Source: Fulvivirga marina
GTDB taxonomy: Bacteria > Bacteroidota > Bacteroidia > Cytophagales > Cyclobacteriaceae
DNA: 64,000 nt
Direction of reading: 5' to 3'
Assembly: GCF_016775155.1 (NCBI RefSeq)
Contig: NZ_JAEUGD010000016.1
Coordinates: 47,793 to 111,792 of the forward strand
Below the pieces are notes generated by a model. It ran no database searches, was not told where the DNA came from, and saw only the letters and a list, made by a program, of their open reading frames with translations. Below, piece by piece: positions 11,001-17,558 of this stretch. A program made the position numbers and the translations under genes. Numbering within the stretch: the first letter of the stretch is position 1; every line of letters starts with the position of its first letter.

Positions 11001-11249
11001 TCTAATGATTATTTCAGAATAGATTGTATTGATCAATATCCTGATAACATTGTGAAGATCTTTAACAGGGCAGGTACCCAGGTATACGAGGCCGAAGGCT
11101 ATGACAATGAAACAACTTTCTTTGATGGTGTTTCTAATAAAGGAATTAGCATAATTGGCACAAATTTACCAGATGGTACTTATTTTTACGTGATCGATAA
11201 GAGAGATGGTTCTAAGCCTACAGCAGGCTATCTTGAAATCGTTAATTAA
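5070..11249 (+). CDS. giant SprB-like surface adhesin with ~14 Ig-like repeats and type B T9SS sorting domain
   Basis: A 2059-residue exported protein. A signal peptide (to about residue 20, ending ANA-QE) is followed by a Cys-rich acidic motif (CDDGIDNDGDGFIDC), FG-GAP/VCBS repeats over about residues 60-480 (DLDADGIPEI, DFDGDGQVEL, DLDGDGNLNV) and a CARDB-like stretch around 570-680. From about 690 to 1960 there are roughly fourteen units of 90-100 residues, each opening with a Cys-containing NG segment and holding an aromatic core (FxWYxGxN) and a GxYTVxAxN strand. This layout resembles the repeat region of gliding adhesins such as SprB. The C-terminus (SRNGDSSNDYFRIDC, IFNRAGTQVYE, LPDGTYFYVI) is a type B sorting domain. 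A second PorP/SprF gene starts 18 bases downstream, as sprF follows sprB in flavobacteria. The exact binding target is unknown. Confidence 0.85.
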   Translation: MIKFKFLFSALFLLAAVANAQEICDDGIDNDGDGFIDCFDPDCTGNSSCDGFYIGQDVTCEAIPNEFPSFSLTLDFASPNKTANHIGRIAVGDLDADGIPEIVAQNKYTDKLFILNGNDGSVKYETSVDSWLQPEWRVIIGNVEGDNCAEIYTILYDWTGIHEYYIVAYDCQLNELWRSEYRERDPVHMSLADFDGDGQVELFYKDEIRDARTGTRLVAGSHKSWNQMNGGPVAVDILGDGNLELVSGLNIYQVNLGSRTSDAGSLTLLDQRTEYNVKRPENATSIADYNQDGFLDVIATGKDDAGVTTVFFWDVKNDILRTYADPIPSVNANNLTCAASSGTDSYAKGWINGTGRLNIGDLDGDGNLNVSYVSGRFLYALDENFNLLWRVDVNEETSGYTGCTLFDFNGDGKTEVVYRDEQWLYIINGTDGSVFTQIRCISRTSIEYPIVADVDADGSTELCLVCGTSDVDAWDNFCNLSYSENSQVRVYKSGGEPWVPARRLWNQHGYFNVNVNDDLTIPAHQQKHHLVWSEGTCTQGPNRPLNNFLNQSPFLSSEGCPTYPSPDLTFVDNSLSITQPQCPELDFQVSFQMTNNGDVDITGNVPISFYNGDPRQAGAVKLATVSVTLNHFKIGEVATINETITGPGNDFQLFIVLSDNGTTVPTPISMPNTNFLECDYTNNILDGLVDPLPFALSAEKTDNIFCVGSSVPANGSANAYRLIGGVKNTTDYKFNWFNGTDATGTPDFTGPIYTGLSAGTYSVYATHKTAFCNSDTVQVQIVDVPEDFSVDVQIKNDNNNCIIPNGVLKAVITNGGSQNDYTYKWVTGSTGDPITLPAISVSHTATNLSSGDYRVLVTSKLSGCSRVAPGTVGDLTFKPVVAASAVDIICSNANSGEVSANVGGDVTGFTFAWYTGNNIKPTADFNGATITGLAQGDYTVVATNIDSKCKSDPVTVTVNQTTPPVIANTSSTDMNSCDPTLPNGSVTATFTGNASDYTIEWFAGQNTDASNLVGSTVTVNGLDQGTYTVRLTENSTGCSVTAEASVNSNIVIPNLSLTKTDVTLCQPFNGTITASVSTGSVSDYTFSWYNGNNVKATPDYSETGNTLIQLGAGTYTVEAFNNVTNCVASAKSVTVLAPVTEIQLDDAASSFPADCNATSGVLKVDVTPSSDLYNIDWYQGNVNPFTSTPFLTHTNVNTSTASNLTSGNYTVLATNIATGCQEVEVFYMPLATGHELDLITQASSTTCNDDNGTLEVELTPTNLVGFDQADYEIELYIGSSVASGTPDFVLAGVSGQSNYTFAGLASGDYAVTATPTNPAIAVCDDPVILVSIDMEVEYPDVAAITQNANTFCDDLGATPNGEIEVEIDGGASPANYIIDWFVGQDTSTPLSAINITGVNNERAINLAAGYYTVRVVDNTTYLTCSSTRTFQILNDRPNVSVPAAGLDITNVIRCIPSNGSQVIVTDIMEDGVSVGTANYTFEWYDASNNILPNAGAPNTTNQINDLAAGNYYVKAISTLSACQTTLIEFTIDDETISDPSVDLVSFQNPTKCLQPANLPGELHVSASGVGGGFSYSWTYPDGTIAAGPDQVGLTDAGEYTVVVTNTTTQCTTTEIYELLIDEYPVNLSTSVSPITTCNPGDDGVVFGVVMNAPNNYTYNWTAPAPDNSTFVGREWSGRSLEGTYSLTAVDNADPGCEASGTATITIEQDMPVVTAEAKGAVTVCDLTKADGSAIAMVDGSYIGYTFEWYDASGSPTPVYVGPEFFGMKPGTYEVVAIDNITKCSSTQQLTIEENITTMPDPTIEVLSHVTNCLTQDNGALSVSVNGNTSDYIFYWFVGQEVTADTAHIGEVWNNLTVSEYTVIAKSRITGCVSNPDTEAILGEFVYPEFEFVVGNASCSQENGFARFVLTNSVEIDSITWTYAGSDNIIAHGPNLSPAYAGIYTVTATTAQGCSISEDIEIRTEVNPYNGISRNGDSSNDYFRIDCIDQYPDNIVKIFNRAGTQVYEAEGYDNETTFFDGVSNKGISIIGTNLPDGTYFYVIDKRDGSKPTAGYLEIVN

Positions 11250-11267
11250 AACTTGTTACCCCTGACC

Positions 11268-12209
11268 ATGAAAATTTTAAAGACTAGTTTAGTCATTGCC
11301 TTACTTGCTTTGTTTTGGAATACTTCCAACGCTCAGCAGTATCCGGTTTACTCACAGTACCTGTTCAATGGCCTGGTTATTAACCCTGCCTATGCAGGGA
11401 GCCATGTGCAGTTTAGTGCTACTGCCATGTACAGAAACCAGTGGGTAAACTTTGACGGGGCTCCGAAAACCCTATCGTTCAGTGCACATAGTGCCTTGGC
11501 AAAAAACAAAGTAGGTTTAGGGCTTCTGATTACAAATGATGAAATCGGGAGCTACTCAAACCAAAGCGTGTTTGGGAGCTACGCATTCATTATAAAGTCT
11601 CCTGTAGGTACCCTCGCCATGGGCTTGCAGGCAGGCTTCAACCTTACATCAGCCGATTTCAGTAACTTAAATCTAGACGATCCTAATGATGCCTCCTTTG
11701 CTAATATAGAAAACAGGTTTAAGCCTAACTTTGGGGCTGGTGTCTATTTTCATAATGAACTTCTCTTTGCCGGCTTATCCGTACCGTTTCTATTGAACAA
11801 TAAGGTATCCGGAGGTGTGGAGCAACTGGCTAGTGATATTACAGAGGCCAGGTACTATTACCTGCACGGAGGGATGGTTCTACCCCTTACCAGGGGAAAG
11901 ACGGTACAGTTTAATCCGGCCATGCTTATCCAGGCACAAGAGGGATCTCCATTGAGAATTGATATTAATGCAGGTTTTATCTTTCATGAAGTGTTTAGTG
12001 TTGGAGCATCTTATAGAAATATTGATGCCATCATCACTTATATTGACCTGAAGCTAAGTGAGCAGTTTCACTTTGGATATTCTTATGACTGGACCACCTC
12101 TGACCTCAATCAGTTTTCGCAGGGAACTCATGAGTTTATGCTTAACTACAGATTCAGAATCAGGAAAATTCATGGAAATGTTGAATGTCCAAGCCTGTTG
12201 AAATTTTAA
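11268..12209 (+). CDS. PorP/SprF-family type IX secretion membrane protein
   Basis: A 313-residue PorP/SprF protein of normal family length. The ATG at 11268 is chosen over a TTG at 11253 because it starts a clean signal peptide (MKILKTSLVIALLALFW..., cut near SNAQQ). The mature protein opens with YPVYSQYLFNGLVINPAYAGS, the family signature, and contains the PKTLSFSAH and VGLGLLI segments typical of the barrel; it ends GTHEFMLNYRF. It follows the giant type B adhesin by 18 bases, so the two are almost certainly co-transcribed. It probably serves as the dedicated outer-membrane partner for export or attachment of that adhesin. A strong terminator follows. Confidence 0.9.
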   Translation: MKILKTSLVIALLALFWNTSNAQQYPVYSQYLFNGLVINPAYAGSHVQFSATAMYRNQWVNFDGAPKTLSFSAHSALAKNKVGLGLLITNDEIGSYSNQSVFGSYAFIIKSPVGTLAMGLQAGFNLTSADFSNLNLDDPNDASFANIENRFKPNFGAGVYFHNELLFAGLSVPFLLNNKVSGGVEQLASDITEARYYYLHGGMVLPLTRGKTVQFNPAMLIQAQEGSPLRIDINAGFIFHEVFSVGASYRNIDAIITYIDLKLSEQFHFGYSYDWTTSDLNQFSQGTHEFMLNYRFRIRKIHGNVECPSLLKF

Positions 12210-12230
12210 AATTTATTAAAGGTATTTACC

Positions 12231-12262
12231 AATGGCCGGAATGGAAATTCCGGCCATTTTTA
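12231..12262 (+). terminator. rho-independent terminator after the adhesin operon
   Basis: A perfect 12-base stem (AATGGCCGGAAT at 12231-12242, ATTCCGGCCATT at 12247-12258) with a four-base loop is followed by TTTTATTT, 21 bases after the PorP/SprF stop codon. Confidence 0.85.
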
Positions 12263-12300
12263 TTTAATCACTTTTTCAGCAAAAGAACTAAGTACATCCT

Positions 12301-12337
12301 ACAAACAAAAAATGGCCGACAATGAGTTGCCGACCAT
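12301..12337 (-). terminator. orphan minus-strand terminator-like hairpin
   Basis: Read on the minus strand, a 10-base stem (12328-12337 with 12312-12321) pairs completely if two G-U pairs are allowed, has a six-base loop and is followed by TTTTTTTGTTTG. On the plus strand the same bases give two mismatches. No minus-strand gene lies within 3 kb upstream, so the transcript it would end is unexplained. Confidence 0.5.
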
Positions 12338-12709
12338 CTTTCGGGTTTAGGTTGATATAAGTCTTAATATCCTTATAATTAGCATATACAACAAATAATA
12401 CTCCAACTTTACATACGTTGTAAATACGAGAAAAATAACCAAACCTGTTGATGATTCTCAACACAAAAGAAACAACGCCTAAACATAGTGCTGCATTTTC
12501 CCTCAGACCTTACCCAACTATTAATCTGTTTACTACAGGGTTTAAAACCCCAAGTTAAGAGAAGGTACAGATAAAAGGCCCAGTATCCAGATTAGAACAC
12601 CCCATAAACTACAGTATGAGGATAATATAAATACAATATGCTATCTGATTTTCATTAGAGTTAAAATCATGCTAATTTGGCTGTAATAGAGTACAATATG
12701 CTTTACCTT
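12338..12709. other. intergenic region without visible gene
   Basis: About 370 AT-rich bases between the adhesin operon and the alpha/beta hydrolase. No convincing reading frame on either strand. A GGGTTTAAAACCCC palindrome lies near 12538-12551. The hairpin at 12301-12337 suggests a possible minus-strand RNA here; the hydrolase promoter must also lie here, but no TAnnTTTG box was found. Confidence 0.4.
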
Positions 12710-13366
12710 ATGACAGAAAACAAACTCAAGGTTTCGGGCAAAATCGGTCAGGTTACCTTTGAACTCCTACCCTCCCACTCTCCCAAGGCTGTAATAGTAT
12801 TAAGCCATGGAGCTGGTGCTGGAATGTACCACTCATTTATGACTTCTCTGGCTCAACAATTGGCTGAAGTAGGCCTTACTACATTAAGGTTTAACTTTCC
12901 ATATATGGAAAATGGAAAAAAACGACCTGATAATCCACAAATAGCACAAAAAACTATAGCAGCAGCTATTCAAAAGGCACAACAACTCTTCCCTGAGCTG
13001 CCCATCCTGGGTGCAGGAAAGTCTTTCGGCGGAAGAATGACCTCATTATATGCTGCCTACAATACACACAATCTTTCAGGTCTGGTATTCTTTGGGTTTC
13101 CTCTTCACCCTCCTGGCAAACCATCCGTAGATAGAGCAGATCACCTGAGCAAAATTAGCTGCCCTATGCTTTTTCTTCAGGGAACCCGGGATAAACTAGC
13201 GATACCTGAACTCATGCAGGAAGTAACGGCACCCTTACCCAAAGCCACTTTAATCAATCTGGAAGGTGCTGATCATTCTTTTCATATGCTTAAAAGGAGC
13301 GGTATTACTGATGAGGAAATAATAAAACAACTTGCCACTCATACTATGAAATGGGCACCTGTTTAG
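12710..13366 (+). CDS. alpha/beta hydrolase (KANL3/TEX30-like, dienelactone hydrolase fold)
   Basis: About 218 residues, cytoplasmic, no signal peptide. It has the fold marks in order: beta strand and oxyanion turn (VIVLSHGAGAGM), a conserved LRFNFPY segment, the nucleophile elbow GAGKSFGGRM (Ser in GxSxGG), the acid-bearing strand (MLFLQGTRDKL) and the terminal His (GADHSFHML). Together these match the small alpha/beta hydrolases of the KANL3/TEX30 type. Substrate unknown. Three starts are possible (TTG 12677, ATG 12698, ATG 12710); the ATG at 12710 is used because homology-like sequence starts just after it. It stands alone between the adhesin operon and a sensor kinase on the same strand. 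Confidence 0.75.
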   Translation: MTENKLKVSGKIGQVTFELLPSHSPKAVIVLSHGAGAGMYHSFMTSLAQQLAEVGLTTLRFNFPYMENGKKRPDNPQIAQKTIAAAIQKAQQLFPELPILGAGKSFGGRMTSLYAAYNTHNLSGLVFFGFPLHPPGKPSVDRADHLSKISCPMLFLQGTRDKLAIPELMQEVTAPLPKATLINLEGADHSFHMLKRSGITDEEIIKQLATHTMKWAPV

Positions 13367-13476
13367 TGTAAATCTGCTTGCTTTTTCATACATTTGCTGT
13401 TTAGTCAAAAGGTTGTTTTTCGTAAAATGAACGTTTTCTGCGTCTCGAAACGAAAAGATCATGACTTATAAGTCAA

Positions 13477-15615
13477 TTGCATGTGAAACCGCATTTTTAT
13501 ATCATATTCATTCTTTTTGCCACTTCCTCGTTGGCTCGGCAAGATACCGTAATCATAAGAAATTTTAATACCGGTAATTACAAAGCCACCTCTTTTAATT
13601 ATATGGGGATACAAGGGAAAGATGGCATTTATTATTTTGGTAATGAGGACGGAATACTTCAATATGATGGTAGTGAATGGCAACTTCATACCGTAAAAAA
13701 TCATACTGGTATTTTCTCTATGGTTGAGGATGACGATGAAACCCTTTACGTTGGCGGATTCAATGAATTTGGCTATGCAAAAAAAGACTCTTCAGGCACT
13801 CTGATTTACTCCTCATTAAGAAATAAAATAAGCCCTGATTCAACCATCAATGAGGTCTGGCAAACACTCATCTACAATAAAAATGTCTACTTCCTTTCCT
13901 ACGATAGAATATTAAGATGGGACGGCAGTTCAGTACATCATATTCCCGTGAAGGATGCTTATTTATTTCCAGTAAATGGCCATTTGTATGCATCAACTTT
14001 TAATGGAAATGTCGTACGACTTGAGGGAGACAGTGTGATATTTGTCAGCAATAAAATCAAATTTAAAGAAGATGCTGCCTTTCAGATCTTACCGGGGCCA
14101 GGTGGCAAACATGTTATCTTTACCTCCTCGCATGGATTGTATCTTTTTGATGAAAAAAATGGAGAGATTGATAAATGGGATGTTGATGCCAATACCTTTT
14201 TAAGTGAAAGCTTATTATACTCAGCCGTTTATTGGCGAGATAGTCTATACGCCTGTACAAGCTGGACTAACGGACTTATACTGCTCAATAAGAAAGGTGA
14301 GATCGTTAAAAATCTCACTAAAGGTGATGGGCTTGCCACCAACTCCCTACGCGAACCCATGCTGGATACCCGAAACAACCTCTGGGTTGCCTCCAACTAC
14401 GGTATTTCATACCTGCAATGGCCCGTACTTAATCAACCTCAAAAGGTACCTCCTACCATTATTACTAAAGCTACTTTTGACGGAAAATCATTAACACACC
14501 CTTATTTATCCAACCTGAATTTAACGTATGAATTACCAGTGACTTTTCATTATGCAACTCCAGGATTTGACAAAGAAGACTTGGAGTACAGCTATTTCCT
14601 GGAAGGTGTTGATCCAGGATGGTCAGAGTGGAACCATGATGTAAAAAAAGAATACAGCCACATGAGTGGTGGAGAGTATACATTTCATGTCAAAGCACGC
14701 CTCCTGAATGGAATGGAAAGCCAACCGGCTACGCTTACATATCATGTACTTAAACCGTGGTATTTATCAAACTGGTTTGCCATAGTATTGATACTCATTC
14801 TAGTAGCATTGATATACATACTGGTTAAGCTTCGTACGCTACACCTCAGCAGGATCAACAGACAATTAGAGTCTCTTGTAGAGGAAAGAACAACCGAATT
14901 AGTAACACAAAGGGAGAAGCTTCAGAATGTGAACAAGGATTTACGCACCATGAACACCGAACTCGACAACTTTGTATATCGATCTTCTCATGACTTGGTA
15001 GCTCCATTAAAATCTTTAAAAGGACTCATTAACCTAGCTAAAATGGACAGCCCTGGTGACAGGCAAATGCACTACCTCCAGATCATGAATTCAAGTGTAT
15101 TGAAGCTTGAAGATTTTATTAAAAGTATTATGGACTACTCCATTAATACCAAGAGGGAGGTTGAAAAGAAGGAAGTCACACTTGACAGCATCATCAACGA
15201 AATTGTTTCTGAAATAAAATATTTCGAAAAAGCTGAAAAGGTAGACCTTTTCAAAGAGTATGAACCGGACTTTACCATTAAATCAGACCCTAGCAGGCTC
15301 AAGATCATTTTCAGCAACTTGATTACTAACGGTGTAAAGTATCACAATTATGATCAACCCCAGCCATACATCAAAGTGATAGCGAGCAAAAATTCTGTAG
15401 GTACTGAAGTGAAAATATCAGATAATGGCCAGGGTATATCTGATGAATTCCATGAAAAGATCTTTGATATGTTTTTCAGGGCATCAGAAAGTGCCGAAGG
15501 CTCAGGGTTGGGCCTATATATCGTTAAGGACACAGTGGATAAACTGGGCGCTAAAATATTGGTAGAATCTGCATACGGAGAAGGAACGACGTTCACTTTG
15601 AAGTTGGATAATTAA
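13477..15615 (+). CDS. propeller/Y_Y_Y-domain sensor histidine kinase
   Basis: A 712-residue membrane sensor kinase. The order is: signal peptide (about 1-21), a periplasmic region of propeller-type repeats (about 25-320; GIQGKDGIYYFGNEDGIL, NLWVASNYGISYL), a Y_Y_Y domain (about 345-420; DLEYSYFLEGVDPGWSEW), one membrane helix (about 430-450), a coiled coil (about 460-495), HisKA with the phospho-accepting His in YRSSHDLVAPLKSL and an HATPase with NGQGISDEFHEKIFDMF and GSGLGLYIV. No receiver or HTH follows, so the response regulator must be elsewhere. No ATG is available before the signal peptide: the only starts are TTG 13477 and GTG 13483; the next ATG would remove the signal peptide. The kinase core closely resembles that of the kinase at 26442-28235. 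Confidence 0.85.
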   Translation: MHVKPHFYIIFILFATSSLARQDTVIIRNFNTGNYKATSFNYMGIQGKDGIYYFGNEDGILQYDGSEWQLHTVKNHTGIFSMVEDDDETLYVGGFNEFGYAKKDSSGTLIYSSLRNKISPDSTINEVWQTLIYNKNVYFLSYDRILRWDGSSVHHIPVKDAYLFPVNGHLYASTFNGNVVRLEGDSVIFVSNKIKFKEDAAFQILPGPGGKHVIFTSSHGLYLFDEKNGEIDKWDVDANTFLSESLLYSAVYWRDSLYACTSWTNGLILLNKKGEIVKNLTKGDGLATNSLREPMLDTRNNLWVASNYGISYLQWPVLNQPQKVPPTIITKATFDGKSLTHPYLSNLNLTYELPVTFHYATPGFDKEDLEYSYFLEGVDPGWSEWNHDVKKEYSHMSGGEYTFHVKARLLNGMESQPATLTYHVLKPWYLSNWFAIVLILILVALIYILVKLRTLHLSRINRQLESLVEERTTELVTQREKLQNVNKDLRTMNTELDNFVYRSSHDLVAPLKSLKGLINLAKMDSPGDRQMHYLQIMNSSVLKLEDFIKSIMDYSINTKREVEKKEVTLDSIINEIVSEIKYFEKAEKVDLFKEYEPDFTIKSDPSRLKIIFSNLITNGVKYHNYDQPQPYIKVIASKNSVGTEVKISDNGQGISDEFHEKIFDMFFRASESAEGSGLGLYIVKDTVDKLGAKILVESAYGEGTTFTLKLDN

Positions 15616-15674
15616 TTTTATATTCTACTGCTCAACTTTCACAGGTGACTGTTAATTGGCCTGAAAAGATTACA

Positions 15675-15983
15675 TCAACTCCCGGTCTTTCTTTGGACTT
15701 CGGAGTTCTTTTTGGAGTTGGCTTTTTGCATGGGGAGTTTACCGGGAATGTCTATTTCCTCACTATTATTTATCTTATCCAGTAATTCGGCCAATTGTTG
15801 ATGTAATTTCTGTCCTTCCGAACCAAGAGCGCCACTTCTTTCTCTGGTATCAAAATAGTTGAATATATTCTTCAGCAATGTAAGCACCTCTCCTTCTCCT
15901 TGTTCTGCATCAGCCTGCTTATTAATTGCATCTCTTAGTTTGCTAAAATACCCTTGTAGTATTAGTTCTGCCGTTGAGTCCAT
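15675..15983 (-). CDS. small hypothetical protein at the end of the NHEJ operon
   Basis: A 102-residue soluble protein of no family I recognise. Residues 1-75 are rich in Leu, Gln and charged residues and look alpha-helical (LILQGYFSKLRDAIN, LHQQLAELLDKIN); the last 20 are basic and probably disordered (KANSKKNSEVQRKTGS). It starts 12 bases after the TPR gene stops, and the TPR gene in turn follows ku, so the four genes ligD-ku-TPR-this gene appear to form one operon. That position suggests a link with end joining, but nothing in the sequence proves it. Confidence 0.6.
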   Translation of the reverse strand: MDSTAELILQGYFSKLRDAINKQADAEQGEGEVLTLLKNIFNYFDTRERSGALGSEGQKLHQQLAELLDKINNSEEIDIPGKLPMQKANSKKNSEVQRKTGS

Positions 15984-15995
15984 TGTGTGTCGAAT

Positions 15996-16619
15996 TTATT
16001 GTGCTTTTGATTTCATTGATCTTTGTAGACTATTGATAAGTTTATCTACATTATCTTTCTCTCTCTCGGAGGCCAACTCTTTATACTTATGCAACACCTT
16101 GACTGCTTCCTTAAAATCCTTTTGCATGGCCATTACCAAACCTAGATTATAATATGCACTTTCAAAAGTCGGCTCTATCTCTATAGAAATTTCATAATGA
16201 AGTTTCGCCAGGTTAAGCTCCCCTAACTCAGAGTAAACATTGGCTAGGTTATAGTGAGCTTCAAAATGTCTTGGGTCATGCTTCAGACAGTTGGTTAAGC
16301 AATCAATAGCCTTAATATAATTCTCCCTGGCTGATTCAAATATGCCTAGGTTACAATAGGCATCTGCCACACATTCACCAGCCTTTATAGCTTTCCAGTA
16401 ATATTCAATAGCTTTTTCATCATTCTCCTCATCAAAGTACAGCGCCTGTTCAAAGGCACTCTCATGGCTTTGCATACTGACTACCCTGGCTTCGCTAGGT
16501 GGAGTAGTAAACATATTAAGCTGGCCATAATCTTCCAGGTTAACACGCCGGCTCTTGCGTACTTTTCTATAGCCTAACTTTGCGCTGTTGTTGATCGGAA
16601 ACTTAACTATTTTTGCCAC
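15996..16619 (-). CDS. TPR protein encoded in the ligD-ku operon
   Basis: A 207-residue soluble protein. The first ~45 residues are basic and probably unstructured (KLGYRKVRKSRRVNLEDYG) and contain GQLNMF near residues 33-38, which resembles the QLxLF peptide by which DNA repair proteins bind the sliding clamp. From about residue 50 there are four to five TPR units (EYYWKAIKAGECVADAYCNLG, CLKHDPRHFEAHYNLANVY, EISIEIEPTFESAYYNLGLV). It starts 22 bases after ku ends and is followed after 12 bases by a small gene. The operon position suggests an accessory role in double-strand break repair; the clamp peptide is an inference from a short motif. Confidence 0.75.
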   Translation of the reverse strand: MAKIVKFPINNSAKLGYRKVRKSRRVNLEDYGQLNMFTTPPSEARVVSMQSHESAFEQALYFDEENDEKAIEYYWKAIKAGECVADAYCNLGIFESARENYIKAIDCLTNCLKHDPRHFEAHYNLANVYSELGELNLAKLHYEISIEIEPTFESAYYNLGLVMAMQKDFKEAVKVLHKYKELASEREKDNVDKLINSLQRSMKSKAQ

Positions 16620-16641
16620 TACAAATAACTTTCACTCATAA

Positions 16642-17505
16642 CTAACCTACTTTCTGCTTTTTAGTTTTGGCCGACTCTTTTTCTTCCCCTTTCTTTCCTT
16701 TCCTGCCGGTAGCTTTTTTCATTGGCTTCTTCTGAGATTTGGCCTGATCAATACTTTCTTTAAGAGCAGTCATGATATCTACCACTTCTGGCTCTTCCTC
16801 AGTATAGGATACTATCTCTTTACCTTCTATTTTGGCTTGGATCATTTCCTTGAGTGCTTCATGGTAATGATCGGTCATGTCAATTTTATCAAATGGCTTA
16901 CTCATTGAGTCTACCAGTGTTTTGGCAAGTTTCAACTGTTCTTTATCTGCACCCTTTACCTCATCAAGTTTTGGTACATCTGCCATATCCCTTATCTCTT
17001 TAGGGTTCCTGAGCTTATACAGCATAATACCATTACCATACGGTGTAAGCAATACCATATTTTCTTTCTCCCTTAAAACCACACGCCCCACTCCTACTTT
17101 TCCCGATTGCTTCAGGGTTTGCATAAGCAAGGCATAAGTTTTGGTCGCAATATCTCCATCAGGTCCAATAAAATAAGGTGAATCATACAAAGTGGGGTGT
17201 ACTTCATCAGAATTAACAAACCCCTCAATTTCAATCACTTTCGTACTTTTAAGCTTAATTTTCTCCAGGTCTTCAGGTCCAATAATAACATACTGACCCG
17301 GCTCGTACTGGTAGCCTTTAATAATATCATCGGCCTTCAGCACCTCTCCTGTTACCTTATCTCTTTTCTCATATTTTACAGGGTTCTTCGTTTCTTTCGA
17401 TAGTTGATTGAATCGAATACTTTCATTGGAATCTATAGCCGTATATATCCTGATTGGGATAGTTACCAGGCTGAAGCGAATGTGTCCTTTCCAAATAGCT
17501 CTCAT
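16642..17505 (-). CDS. ku: Ku protein (non-homologous end joining)
   Basis: Bacterial Ku binds DNA double-strand ends as a homodimer and recruits LigD. The 287-residue product starts MRAIWKGHIRFSLVTIPIRIYTA, the standard Ku opening, and carries the core beta-barrel motifs (GYQYEPGQYVIIGPEDLEKI, VGVGRVVLREKENMVLL) and the arm LAKTLVDSMSKPFDKIDMTDHYHEAL. Its last ~35 residues form a lysine-rich tail (KKPMKKATGRKGKKGEEK), known in other bacteria to help DNA binding. A longer frame reaches 17643 but would overlap the ligD 3' end and add non-family sequence, so the ATG at 17505 is used. ligD lies 53 bases upstream on the same strand. Confidence 0.95.
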   Translation of the reverse strand: MRAIWKGHIRFSLVTIPIRIYTAIDSNESIRFNQLSKETKNPVKYEKRDKVTGEVLKADDIIKGYQYEPGQYVIIGPEDLEKIKLKSTKVIEIEGFVNSDEVHPTLYDSPYFIGPDGDIATKTYALLMQTLKQSGKVGVGRVVLREKENMVLLTPYGNGIMLYKLRNPKEIRDMADVPKLDEVKGADKEQLKLAKTLVDSMSKPFDKIDMTDHYHEALKEMIQAKIEGKEIVSYTEEEPEVVDIMTALKESIDQAKSQKKPMKKATGRKGKKGEEKESAKTKKQKVG

Positions 17506-17558
17506 AACTTGAGGGGTTAAGGGTATGTTAATAACGAAAAGAGCGCTCTGATTGTTTA

